From an uncultured Ruminococcus sp. (GTDB taxonomy: Bacteria > Bacillota > Clostridia > Oscillospirales > CAG-272): 14,580 nucleotides of DNA. The translations under genes were made by a program, and so were the position numbers. The stretch lies in contig CACYEW010000293.1 in NCBI GenBank assembly GCA_902773455.1, forward strand, positions 1-14,580. Reading direction: 5' to 3'. The notes beneath the pieces were generated by a model, which was given only the letters and a program-made list of their open reading frames with translations, was not told where the DNA came from and ran no database searches. The first letter of the stretch is position 1. Every line of letters starts with the position of its first letter. Below are positions 1 through 6,243 of the stretch, in pieces.

Positions 1-81
1 AATTTAGCCGGGCAGCGCCCGATTTAGCTCGCCGAATACGGCGAATTTAGCTGCGGTGTACTTCTTTACGAAGTACACCGC
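1..81 (-). repeat. Hairpin array 1 (three palindromes with ATTTAG linkers)
   Basis: Three perfect hairpins are separated by ATTTAG on the plus strand (GCTAAAT on the minus strand). They are 9-21 (5-bp stem CGGGC, loop AGC), 29-44 (6-bp stem TCGCCG, loop AATA) and 53-81 (12-bp stem GCGGTGTACTTC, loop TTTAC). The array starts 12 bases beyond the mutL stop and probably runs on beyond the window edge. The linker is a variant of the GTGAWAT linker seen in the arrays at 4595-4722, 4769-4901 and 14505-14575, so I treat it as the same repeat family. Read on the plus strand, the 12-bp hairpin is followed seven bases later by six T residues (89-94). It could therefore weakly terminate transcription entering from the left, but the gap is too long for a classic intrinsic terminator. 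No function is known to me. Confidence 0.75.
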
Positions 82-92
82 TATGCCCTTTT

Positions 93-1919
93 TTACGTTC
101 TTCCGAATCTTTTCTCCATCGCGGCTTTGCTCATTCTGAACGCCACCGGTCTGCCGTGAGGGCAGTACGTTACGGACGGAGATTCGAGCAGGCGTTTGAC
201 GAGCGCTTTGAGCGATTCAACGTCGTTTTTCTGCCCGCCCTTGATCGACATCTTGCAGCTCGCCTGATAAAGCGCGCGCTCGAACAGCGTGTCGCGCGAT
301 ATGCCGGGAGCTTCTTTTCCCTCGGCAAGACTGCCGAGCATATAAACGAAAAGCCGCGCGGCTTCTCTGTCGGAAAGATCCGCCGGGGTGAGCGTTATTT
401 CGGCGATCTTGCCGTTTTGCGTGAATTCGAAGCCGGCGTCCGTAAGATCGGACGCGTATTCTTCGGCGGCGTCCGCCTCCTCCGGCGTGAGATCGACCGT
501 AACGGGGACCATACGCTTCTGCGAGGTCTTCTCTTTATTCTTCATTTTTTCTTTGAGCTCTTCGAAATTGAGTCTTTCGTGCGCGGCGTGCTTGTCGATT
601 ATCAGAACGTCGTCGCCCTGCTCGACGAAAAGATACGTGTCGAACGCCTCGCCGATATATCTCCACGGCAGAACTTCCGTTTCTTTTGTTTCATCTTTTC
701 CGTACCCGTTTTCAAGCGGTTCGCCGTATACCGGCGACGTGAAAACGGGCGGCGCGGCTACGGGCTGCTCGAAATAAGACGGCGATCTGACCGTTCTCGC
801 CTGTTCCGCCGGTTTATCGAACGCCGTTACCTGCGATATCTCCGTTTTCGTAAACTCGTCCGTAACGGGAATGAAAGGCGATACGGTCGGAGCCGTTTTC
901 CTCTCCGCCGCTTCGAGCTCGGGGCGCTTCGTGTTTTCGGTCATCGACGAGCGCACGGCGTAATAGACCGCGTCGAATATCGGACGTTCCGAAGAGAATT
1001 TCACCTCAGCCTTCGACGGGTGGACGTTCACGTCGACGAGCGACGGGTGAAGCGCGAGAAAGATCACCGCCACGGGAAACCGTTCGGCGGGAGTGTACGA
1101 CTGCATCGCCGCCTCGAGCGCGCTCGACATTATCGGCGATCTTACGTATCTGCCGTTGATGAAAAACAGCTCCATGGCGCGGTTCGGCCGCGACAGTATC
1201 GGCGGCGCGGCGCAGCCGTATACGTTTATACCGTCTACAGCGCCTTTGACCTCTATCATTTCGTTTGCAAACTGCCTGCCGAAAAGCGCGTAGATCACGT
1301 TTCTCAGCACTCCGTCGCCCGAAGTCGAGAATTTACGCGTCCCGTCGGATGTCAGGGTAAAGGATATCTCAGGCGAGGAAAGAGCGATCTTTTCGCAGAT
1401 CGAAGCGACGGCGGCCGCTTCCGTTTTGTCGGCTTTGAGAAACTTGCGCCTTGCGGGGACGTTCGAAAAAAGCTCCGAGACGGTGACCGTCGTTCCGTCA
1501 GCCGCTCCGCACTCCGACACGGTGGAGCAAACGCCGTAATTCACGTTTATCGAGTGAGCGACGGGGTCGCTTTTTCTTTTTGAAACGATCCTCATTTTCG
1601 ATACCGCCGCCGTCGCCGCGAGAGCCTCGCCGCGAAATCCGAGCGTGCCGATCGCGGAAAGGTCTTCGCCGCAGCTGATCTTGCTCGTAGCGTGGCGCAG
1701 TATACACCTCGGCAGATCGTCTTCACTCATACCGCAGCCGTTATCGGAAACGCGTATCATCGAAACGCCGCCGTTTTTTATCTCGACGTTTATCTTCGAG
1801 GCGCCCGCGTCTATTGAATTTTCGACGAGCTCCTTTACGACCGACGCCGGTCTTTCGACCACCTCGCCCGCCGCGATAAGATTCGCCGTGGCAAAATCAA
1901 GAATGTTGATATTTGACAT
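93..1919 (-). CDS. mutL: DNA mismatch repair protein MutL (endonuclease type)
   Basis: 608 residues. MutL links mismatch recognition by MutS to strand processing. The N-terminal GHKL ATPase (about 1-335) shows NLIAAGEVVERPASVVKE, with the expected catalytic Glu at residue 30, then DNGCGM (59-64) and TLGFRGEAL (92-100). A Pro/Glu-rich linker (about 335-420) leads to the C-terminal dimerisation and nicking domain. That domain carries the endonuclease motif as D442-K-H-A-x2-E448-x4-E453, plus ACK at 554-556 and CPHGRP from C586, which are the metal-binding motifs of MutL proteins from bacteria lacking MutH. The usual DQHA is DKHA here. The ORF stays open 55 codons further upstream, but I chose ATG 1919: it begins where the family begins and has AAGGAA seven bases ahead. 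mutS is not adjacent within this window. Confidence 0.96.
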   Translation of the reverse strand: MSNINILDFATANLIAAGEVVERPASVVKELVENSIDAGASKINVEIKNGGVSMIRVSDNGCGMSEDDLPRCILRHATSKISCGEDLSAIGTLGFRGEALAATAAVSKMRIVSKRKSDPVAHSINVNYGVCSTVSECGAADGTTVTVSELFSNVPARRKFLKADKTEAAAVASICEKIALSSPEISFTLTSDGTRKFSTSGDGVLRNVIYALFGRQFANEMIEVKGAVDGINVYGCAAPPILSRPNRAMELFFINGRYVRSPIMSSALEAAMQSYTPAERFPVAVIFLALHPSLVDVNVHPSKAEVKFSSERPIFDAVYYAVRSSMTENTKRPELEAAERKTAPTVSPFIPVTDEFTKTEISQVTAFDKPAEQARTVRSPSYFEQPVAAPPVFTSPVYGEPLENGYGKDETKETEVLPWRYIGEAFDTYLFVEQGDDVLIIDKHAAHERLNFEELKEKMKNKEKTSQKRMVPVTVDLTPEEADAAEEYASDLTDAGFEFTQNGKIAEITLTPADLSDREAARLFVYMLGSLAEGKEAPGISRDTLFERALYQASCKMSIKGGQKNDVESLKALVKRLLESPSVTYCPHGRPVAFRMSKAAMEKRFGRT

Positions 1920-1926
1920 GATACTG

Positions 1927-1932
1927 TTCCTT
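1927..1932 (-). promoter_or_regulatory. Ribosome binding site that decides the mutL start
   Basis: The minus strand reads AAGGAA seven bases before ATG 1919. The two in-frame ATGs a few codons upstream and the one at 2084 would add residues with no MutL similarity. This site therefore supports the shorter start. Confidence 0.7.
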
Positions 1933-1941
1933 TTCATTTTC

Positions 1942-1959
1942 ATATCGCGTAAGCGATAT
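1942..1959 (-). repeat. Single hairpin resembling one array unit, in the mutL leader
   Basis: A 7-bp perfect stem (ATATCGC / GCGATAT) encloses the loop GTAA (TTAC on the minus strand), and TGAAAAT follows it on the minus strand. Stem size, the TTAC loop and the TGAAA-type flank match units of the large arrays. I read it as an isolated or decayed unit of the same family. It lies 23 bases upstream of the mutL start, so it would be in the mRNA leader if mutL is transcribed from 2114-2140. An ATATCGGG octamer repeats directly beside it (1958-1965 and 1989-1996). Confidence 0.45.
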
Positions 1960-2009
1960 ATCGGGCCTGTCGCACGGCACGAAAGGCATATCGGGTCCGG
2001 TTCGCGGCA

Positions 2010-2101
2010 GTTTTCTTCACCGTTTGGCGCGCGCAGCGCCGCGGCGGGGTGCCCCCCACACGCCCGCCGCGGGATTTTCTTCAAATACCGGTGAAGAAAA
2101 C
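2010..2101. repeat. 92-base element bounded by a perfect 13-base inverted repeat
   Basis: The left arm GTTTTCTTCACCG (2010-2022) is exactly complementary to the right arm CGGTGAAGAAAAC (2089-2101). The interior is very GC-rich and contains two further hairpins: GGCGC/GCGCC at 2026-2040 and GCGGCGGG/CCCGCCGC at 2041-2070. TTTTCTTCA also recurs as a direct copy inside the right part (2075-2083). The whole could fold as a three-way cruciform. It lies between the lipoprotein stop and mutL. It has no T-tract, so it is not a standard terminator. The size and ends suit a miniature palindromic or REP-like element, but I cannot assign a family. Confidence 0.6.
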
Positions 2102-2113
2102 CTTTGCGCGCTC

Positions 2114-2140
2114 TTTATAAATACTTTTCCTTAAAGTCAA
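2114..2140 (-). promoter_or_regulatory. Possible mutL promoter
   Basis: On the minus strand TTGACT (2140-2135) and TATAAA (2119-2114) resemble sigma-A -35 and -10 boxes. The spacer is only 15 bases, shorter than the preferred 17. The site abuts the lipoprotein stop and would give mutL a leader of nearly 190 bases containing both repeat elements. This is weak evidence from base matches alone. Confidence 0.3.
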
Positions 2141-2145
2141 TTCAA

Positions 2146-4470
2146 TCACTGCACCAGCGATATGGAACGTATATCCATATAATCTCCGTCAAGAGCCGCC
2201 TTGAAGAAGTCGAAGCGGATCACGTTCAGCTGATCTTTCCAGAAATCCAGCTGCGATACGGGGATGCGCAGCGTGTGATACTCACCGTCGCAGATAAGAT
2301 TTGCGGACGTTGAATAGCCTCCGTGCGCGTCCATTACCGAGCCTGCGCCGATAAAGATCTCGAGCGCCGTCGCGTATTCGGTATTATCCGTCGGCACGCG
2401 GTAAACGATCTGCACCGCTTTGTATTTTTCGGTCATGATCGGTTCGAGCGCGCCCTGATAGACGATCTTGAAGCTCGGGTCCGTCGTGTTGGGGTTGGTG
2501 TTTGCTGTTTTCACCGTGAGGCGTATGCCGTCTTCTGCCGCCGTCATTTCACAGCTGTTGAAGTGCGACAGAACGGTACGGTCGATCTCGTTTGAAAAAT
2601 CGAGCGATTCGTACGTCATATCTTCCACGTCGCCGAGCTTGAAGAATGCGTCTGCGGGGTCGTCTGACACCTTGACCGAAACTTTCATCGTTTTGCCGCC
2701 GTATTTCACCGTGACCGACGTTCTTCCCGCGGATCTTGCGGTCACGACGCCCTTTTCGTTTACGGAAATTATGTTCTCGTCGTAGCCTTCGTAGGTGACC
2801 TCGTCCGGTCCGTCGTTGACGTAAAGCTCTTTCACCGTGCCGTCGCCTTTGGCGACCCTTACGCGGATCTGCGGACGGTAAACGCTCCTCTCGCCGAGAT
2901 ATACCGTGAACGACCCGACGGCGGGCGCTATATCGGTTTTTTCAAGTATCGCGTTCTTTTCGCTCTTTGAATTTACGACGACAACGCGGAAAACGTGTTT
3001 TAATTCTTTATATCGGAGCGTGACGGCGGTCTCGCCCTCGCCCTTCGCGACCATGCGGCCGTCCTCAAACGCAACGACGTTTTCGTCGTAGTCGGTCACG
3101 CTGACGCCCGCCTTACGCAGTGATAAGTCCTTGCCGTTGACGTAGCGGTCGCGGAGGTAGAATTTCATCGTCTCCTTATCTCCGACCGCCATGACAAAGA
3201 GATCCTTTTCCGTGCGGACCATCGTCCACTCCTGCCAGCCGTAACGTTCCGTTTCGCGGCTGATGCCTATGCCCGAGCCGGGTTTGGCGCACTCTGCGTC
3301 AATGTCGTTTCCGTCGGACTGTGTAAGCGTTACCGTATGTATGCGCGTATTCCACGCCGCCCAGCCCTCGCCGCCGTAGGCGTAAAGGAGGCGCAGGCGG
3401 TCTTTATCCTCCGTTACGCGGATATGACCGTCCGGACGGGAGGAAAGACCGAGCGCGAAAGGAGAATTGCAGGTATGCTCGCGCACGGCGTCGGCGAGTC
3501 TGAAGCTTTTGCCGTCCGCGGACTCGTAAACGGCGATCCAGCCGCCGTCGGCTTTCGTCACTCCGATGAACTTGCCCCATTCTTCCACGTACTTGATATC
3601 CACCGAATCGGAGCGGCGCTCCATGACCGCGCCGTGATACTGAAGCTCAGCCGGCCAGTTTTCGTTTTTTGCGTCCGCCGTGGCGAGCATCAGATACGCT
3701 TTCATCGGCGTGGAGTAGGAGTAGTAGATATACAGGGTGCCGTTAAGCTCAACGAAGGAGGGCTCTCCAATGCCCCAGTAACCGTAGGACTGTTCGAAAT
3801 AGACTATCGGTTCCGGCGCTCCGCCCCAGCCCGAGCCGTTCCATTTTTCGAACGGGCCGTCGGGATTTTCCGAGCGGGCGACGAAAATATTGTTGCAGTA
3901 GCCGCCGTCGTTCAGCGTCGAGGTGTAGCCGATATAGTAATAACCGTTGAAATATACCGCGCCCGGGTCGCAGCAGGAATAATGGTCCATACTGCCCGGC
4001 GTGGGATAGACGACGATCTTTTCGGCAGACCACGTTTTGCCGTCGTCGCTCGAGCTTCTGTGTGTGATGCGGTCCCATTCGCCGGAATCGCCGCCGGAAG
4101 CGAAATACGCGTCAACGCGGCCGTCGCCGTAATATATGTAAGAAGGACCGTACCGCCAGCCGCCGTTGCCGCTGCCGGGAAGCTGATAAATATCATAGCC
4201 GTCGTCGAGCAGAGTCAGATCCGCGGCTTTGGAGGTATCGGCGGGCGTTATATCGATCTTGTGATCGGTAAAGTAGTCGCCGGTAGTTTCGGCGGCGGTT
4301 TCCGCGGCGGTATCGACCGGCGCTTCTGTCGGCGCTTCGGTCGGCTTCTCCGCCGAAGCGGGTGCGGTCGCGGAGGCGGTATCCTCCGGTATATCCGGCG
4401 TTTCCGCGCAGGCGGTCAGAAGAGACGTCGCCGTGCAGATTATGAGAATAACAGTGAACAGTCGTTTCAT
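2146..4470 (-). CDS. Secreted lipoprotein: five-bladed propeller, two Ig-like repeats, C-terminal beta-sandwich
   Basis: 774 residues. A lipoprotein signal peptide has a hydrophobic stretch at 4-19 and lipobox LTAC with Cys21. A Thr/Pro/Glu/Ala linker (about 22-65) follows, suited to spanning the cell wall. Residues about 90-385 show five similar strand-rich segments: GPSYIYYGDG, CDPGAVYFNGYYYIGYTS, IGEPSFVELNGTLYIYYS, DIKYVEEWGKFIGVTKA and HIRVTEDKDRLRLLYAY. This pattern is typical of five-bladed propellers such as GH43, GH32 and GH130-type glycosidases. Asp168 and Glu236 are candidate catalytic acids, by analogy only. Two bacterial Ig-like (Big_2-type) repeats follow (about 455-500 and 555-602), then a C-terminal domain (about 615-774) like a carbohydrate-binding sandwich. 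ATG 4470 has AGAAAGG eight bases upstream. It is probably a cell-surface glycan-binding or glycan-cleaving protein; substrate unknown. No transporter or regulator sits beside it. Confidence 0.8.
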   Translation of the reverse strand: MKRLFTVILIICTATSLLTACAETPDIPEDTASATAPASAEKPTEAPTEAPVDTAAETAAETTGDYFTDHKIDITPADTSKAADLTLLDDGYDIYQLPGSGNGGWRYGPSYIYYGDGRVDAYFASGGDSGEWDRITHRSSSDDGKTWSAEKIVVYPTPGSMDHYSCCDPGAVYFNGYYYIGYTSTLNDGGYCNNIFVARSENPDGPFEKWNGSGWGGAPEPIVYFEQSYGYWGIGEPSFVELNGTLYIYYSYSTPMKAYLMLATADAKNENWPAELQYHGAVMERRSDSVDIKYVEEWGKFIGVTKADGGWIAVYESADGKSFRLADAVREHTCNSPFALGLSSRPDGHIRVTEDKDRLRLLYAYGGEGWAAWNTRIHTVTLTQSDGNDIDAECAKPGSGIGISRETERYGWQEWTMVRTEKDLFVMAVGDKETMKFYLRDRYVNGKDLSLRKAGVSVTDYDENVVAFEDGRMVAKGEGETAVTLRYKELKHVFRVVVVNSKSEKNAILEKTDIAPAVGSFTVYLGERSVYRPQIRVRVAKGDGTVKELYVNDGPDEVTYEGYDENIISVNEKGVVTARSAGRTSVTVKYGGKTMKVSVKVSDDPADAFFKLGDVEDMTYESLDFSNEIDRTVLSHFNSCEMTAAEDGIRLTVKTANTNPNTTDPSFKIVYQGALEPIMTEKYKAVQIVYRVPTDNTEYATALEIFIGAGSVMDAHGGYSTSANLICDGEYHTLRIPVSQLDFWKDQLNVIRFDFFKAALDGDYMDIRSISLVQ

Positions 4471-4566
4471 GATAAAAGCCTTTCTGGGTCAGTAATTAAA
4501 AATATATACGTCAAAATACGCCTTAGATTCGCGTCATCCCGCCGCGCCCCTCGATCTGTGATCGAC

Positions 4567-4590
4567 GGGAGGGGTAAGGGGGTTTGGGGG
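4567..4590 (+). other. G-quadruplex-type motif at the edge of hairpin array A
   Basis: Four plus-strand G-runs of 3, 4, 5 and 5 bases are separated by A, TAA and TTT, which fits the canonical G3+N1-7 quadruplex pattern. Just before it is a 5-bp hairpin (TCGAT/ATCGA, 4551-4565). The motif lies about 97 bases upstream of the lipoprotein start codon, on the strand that is template for that gene, and four bases before the first hairpin of array A. G/C runs also border the other arrays (4750-4764, 4906-4916, 14486-14504, 14576-14580). Confidence 0.55.
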
Positions 4591-4594
4591 CAAA

Positions 4595-4722
4595 GCGGCT
4601 TACGCCGCAATGATATACGGCTTCGCCGTGTGATATACTTTTGTATCCTCGCCTCAGGCGAAGCATACAAAAGTGTGATATACGACCTTACGGTCGTGTG
4701 ATATTCGATCCTTGCGGATCGA
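4595..4722 (+). repeat. Hairpin array A (five palindromes with GTGATAT linkers)
   Basis: Units are 4595-4608 (stem GCGGC, loop TTAC), 4617-4629 (ACGGC, loop TTC), 4637-4674 (10-bp outer stem ACTTTTGTAT enclosing a 5-bp stem TCGCC, loop TCA), 4682-4697 (ACGACC, loop TTAC) and 4705-4722 (TCGATCC, loop TTGC). The linkers are AATGATAT once, then GTGATAT three times exactly, and GTGAATA trails the last unit. Every stem is perfectly paired, yet stem sequences differ from unit to unit, while linkers hardly change. Almost no room separates the hairpins, so spacers of CRISPR type are absent. The array lies between the divergent lipoprotein and arginine operon, with the 6-bp inverted repeat AATAAG/CTTATT (4726-4744) next to it. 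Confidence 0.85.
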
Positions 4723-4768
4723 GTGAATAAGGAGAATTCTTATTGTTTTGGGTGGGTACTCCCCAAGG

Positions 4769-4918
4769 GCGGCAGAGCCGCAAAGAAAGTCGCGTAAGCG
4801 ACACCTTAGCCCGGCGTTAGCCGGATTTCATCGCAAAGCGATTTCATCCGACGAAGTCGGATTTCACACGGCGCAGCCGTATTTCACTGCGACTCCGTCG
4901 CCTGCGGGGGTTCCCCGG
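4769..4918 (-). repeat. Hairpin array B (seven palindromes, inverted relative to A)
   Basis: Units are 4769-4781 (GCGGC, loop AGA), 4789-4802 (GTCGC, loop GTAA), 4811-4824 (CCGGC, loop GTTA), 4830-4842 (ATCGC, loop AAA), 4847-4861 (TCCGAC, loop GAA), 4868-4880 (ACGGC, loop GCA) and 4889-4901 (GCGAC, loop TCC). The plus-strand linker is ATTTCA (minus strand TGAAAT), so this array points opposite to array A. Its minus-strand head, a G/C-run palindrome followed by hairpin, AGTGAAAT, hairpin and GTGAAAT, matches the head of the array at 14481-14580. The linkers nearest 4782 and 4803 are diverged (AAAGAAA, ACCTTAG). The CGGGGG/TTCCCC motif at 4905-4916 closes the array about 90 bases before argJ. 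Confidence 0.85.
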
Positions 4919-5006
4919 AAAAACGGAGCGAGTGTCGGTGTTCCCGTATGCGGCACCTTGTTTTCAGTTTTCAAATTCACAGTTTCAATAAAAGAAAGGC
5001 GTATCT
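4919..5006 (+). promoter_or_regulatory. Leader and presumed promoter region of the arginine operon
   Basis: This A/T-richer stretch between array B and argJ is the only place left for the operon promoter, but no convincing -35/-10 pair is visible. Four direct pentamers lie at 4962-4966 (TTTCA), 4969-4973 (TTTCA), 4975-4979 (ATTCA) and 4983-4987 (TTTCA), spaced 6-8 bases apart. ATTCA is also the half-site of ArgR/AhrC ARG boxes, yet the expected opposing TGAAT half-site is absent. The argJ ribosome site AGAAAGG lies seven bases before ATG 5007. Confidence 0.35.
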
Positions 5007-6230
5007 ATGAAGATCATTCCCGGCGGTGTCACCGCACCGAAAGGCTTCGAAGCCGCAGGCGTCGAAGCAGGCATAAAATACGAAAACCGAAAAGATATGG
5101 CTCTGATATATTCACAAAGGCCGTGCGTCGCCGCGGGCGCGTTCACCTCAAACAAAGTGAAAGCCGCGCCGGTGCTTCGCGATATGAGGATCGTTGAAGA
5201 AAGTCCTTACGTACGGGCAGTCGTGGTGAACACGGGTATCGCGAACGCCGCGACGGGAAAAGACGGCTTAAAATGCTGCGACGACACGGCATCTGAAGCG
5301 GCGGCTCTGCTCGGCGTACCCGAGGATTCGGTGCTGATCGGTTCGACCGGAGTGATCGGACCGGTTTTGCCGATGGAACGCATAAAAGCCGGGTTAAAAA
5401 AGCTCGTGTCGGCGAAGGCTGCCGCGAAAGGATCGGGCTTTGACGCGGCGACTGCCATAATGACGACCGACACGCACCCGAAAGAGTTCGCGGTCGAGCT
5501 TGAGATCGGCGGCGCGACCGTTACGATCGGCGCGATATCGAAGGGGTCCGGCATGATACATCCGGATATGTGCACGATGCTTTCGTTTGTGACTACCGAC
5601 GCCGCGATATCGAAAGAGGCTCTCACCAAACTCGTGAAGAACGACGTCAAAGATACTTACAATATGATCTCCGTCGACGGCGACACGTCGACAAACGACA
5701 GCTTCATCGTTTTAGCAAACGGCGCGGCGGCAAATCCCGTGATACTGCCGGACACGCCGGAATACGAAGCGTTCGGAAAAGCCCTTCACGCGGTGAACGA
5801 GCACCAGGCGAAGGCTCTTGCGGAGGACGGCGAGGGCGCGACGAAGCTCATCGAATGCAAGGTCGTAAACGCCGCTTCGAAAGAAGACGCGAGGCTGCTC
5901 GCCCGCTCGGTGATATCGTCCAATCTTACGAAAGCCGCCGTTTTCGGCCGCGACGCCAACTGGGGGAGAATAATATGCGCTCTCGGTTATTCGGGCGCGG
6001 GATTCGATCCCGGTAAAGTATGTCTGTATTTCGACCGTGACGGTGAAAAATTCACGCTTTACGAATACGGCAGAGGCGTTGATTTCGACGAAGACGAGGC
6101 GAAAAAGATACTGTCGGCGTCTTCGGTCCGTATCGTCGCCGATATGAACGACGGGTGCGAATCGGCTGTCGCGTGGGGATGCGATCTGACTTACGATTAC
6201 GTGAAGATAAACGGCGATTACCGCTCATAA
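5007..6230 (+). CDS. argJ: Glutamate N-acetyltransferase / N-acetylornithine acetyltransferase ArgJ
   Basis: 407 residues, the usual full length. ArgJ moves the acetyl group from N-acetylornithine to glutamate, releasing ornithine and regenerating N-acetylglutamate; the bifunctional form can also use acetyl-CoA. The precursor cleaves itself into two chains in front of a Thr that becomes the N-terminal nucleophile. Here the site is KGSGMIHPDM followed by C189-T190-MLSFVTTDA, so Thr190 is kept but the residue before the cut is Cys rather than the usual Ala. The oxyanion-hole segment STGVIG is at 113-118, and the C-terminal signature VFGRDANWGRI is present. It is the first gene of the operon and lies 13 bases before argB. 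I cannot tell from sequence whether it is mono- or bifunctional. Confidence 0.96.
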   Translation: MKIIPGGVTAPKGFEAAGVEAGIKYENRKDMALIYSQRPCVAAGAFTSNKVKAAPVLRDMRIVEESPYVRAVVVNTGIANAATGKDGLKCCDDTASEAAALLGVPEDSVLIGSTGVIGPVLPMERIKAGLKKLVSAKAAAKGSGFDAATAIMTTDTHPKEFAVELEIGGATVTIGAISKGSGMIHPDMCTMLSFVTTDAAISKEALTKLVKNDVKDTYNMISVDGDTSTNDSFIVLANGAAANPVILPDTPEYEAFGKALHAVNEHQAKALAEDGEGATKLIECKVVNAASKEDARLLARSVISSNLTKAAVFGRDANWGRIICALGYSGAGFDPGKVCLYFDRDGEKFTLYEYGRGVDFDEDEAKKILSASSVRIVADMNDGCESAVAWGCDLTYDYVKINGDYRS

Positions 6231-6243
6231 AGAGGTTAAAATC

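Noticed and set aside
53..94. Classic intrinsic terminator at the left edge
   Set aside because: The 12-bp hairpin is separated from the T-run by seven bases, and on the mutL strand no T-run follows it. It is better explained as an array unit.
156..1583. 475-codon frame antisense to mutL
   Set aside because: It is Arg-rich with no recognisable domain, while the opposite strand encodes MutL motifs along its full length.
1920..2084. N-terminal extension of MutL to ATG 2084
   Set aside because: The extra 55 residues show no MutL similarity, cover the palindromic element, and bypass the good ribosome site before ATG 1919.
3337..4701. 454-codon frame antisense to the lipoprotein gene
   Set aside because: It is a GC-rich antisense shadow with a low-complexity Arg/Gly/Ala composition. 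The opposite strand has a signal peptide and clear domains.
4724..4744. ARG box (TGAAT...ATTC) upstream of argJ
   Set aside because: The half-sites are separated by seven bases instead of four, and the TGAAT comes from the array linker GTGAATA. The site is also over 260 bases from argJ, with array B in between.
4595..4901. CRISPR array
   Set aside because: The constant part is only 7-8 bases, the variable parts are themselves palindromes of uneven length (11-38 bases), and no cas gene is near.
4748..5197. Open frame of 149 codons across hairpin array B and into argJ
   Set aside because: It runs through repeats and then out of frame over argJ, has no recognisable protein and no ribosome site.
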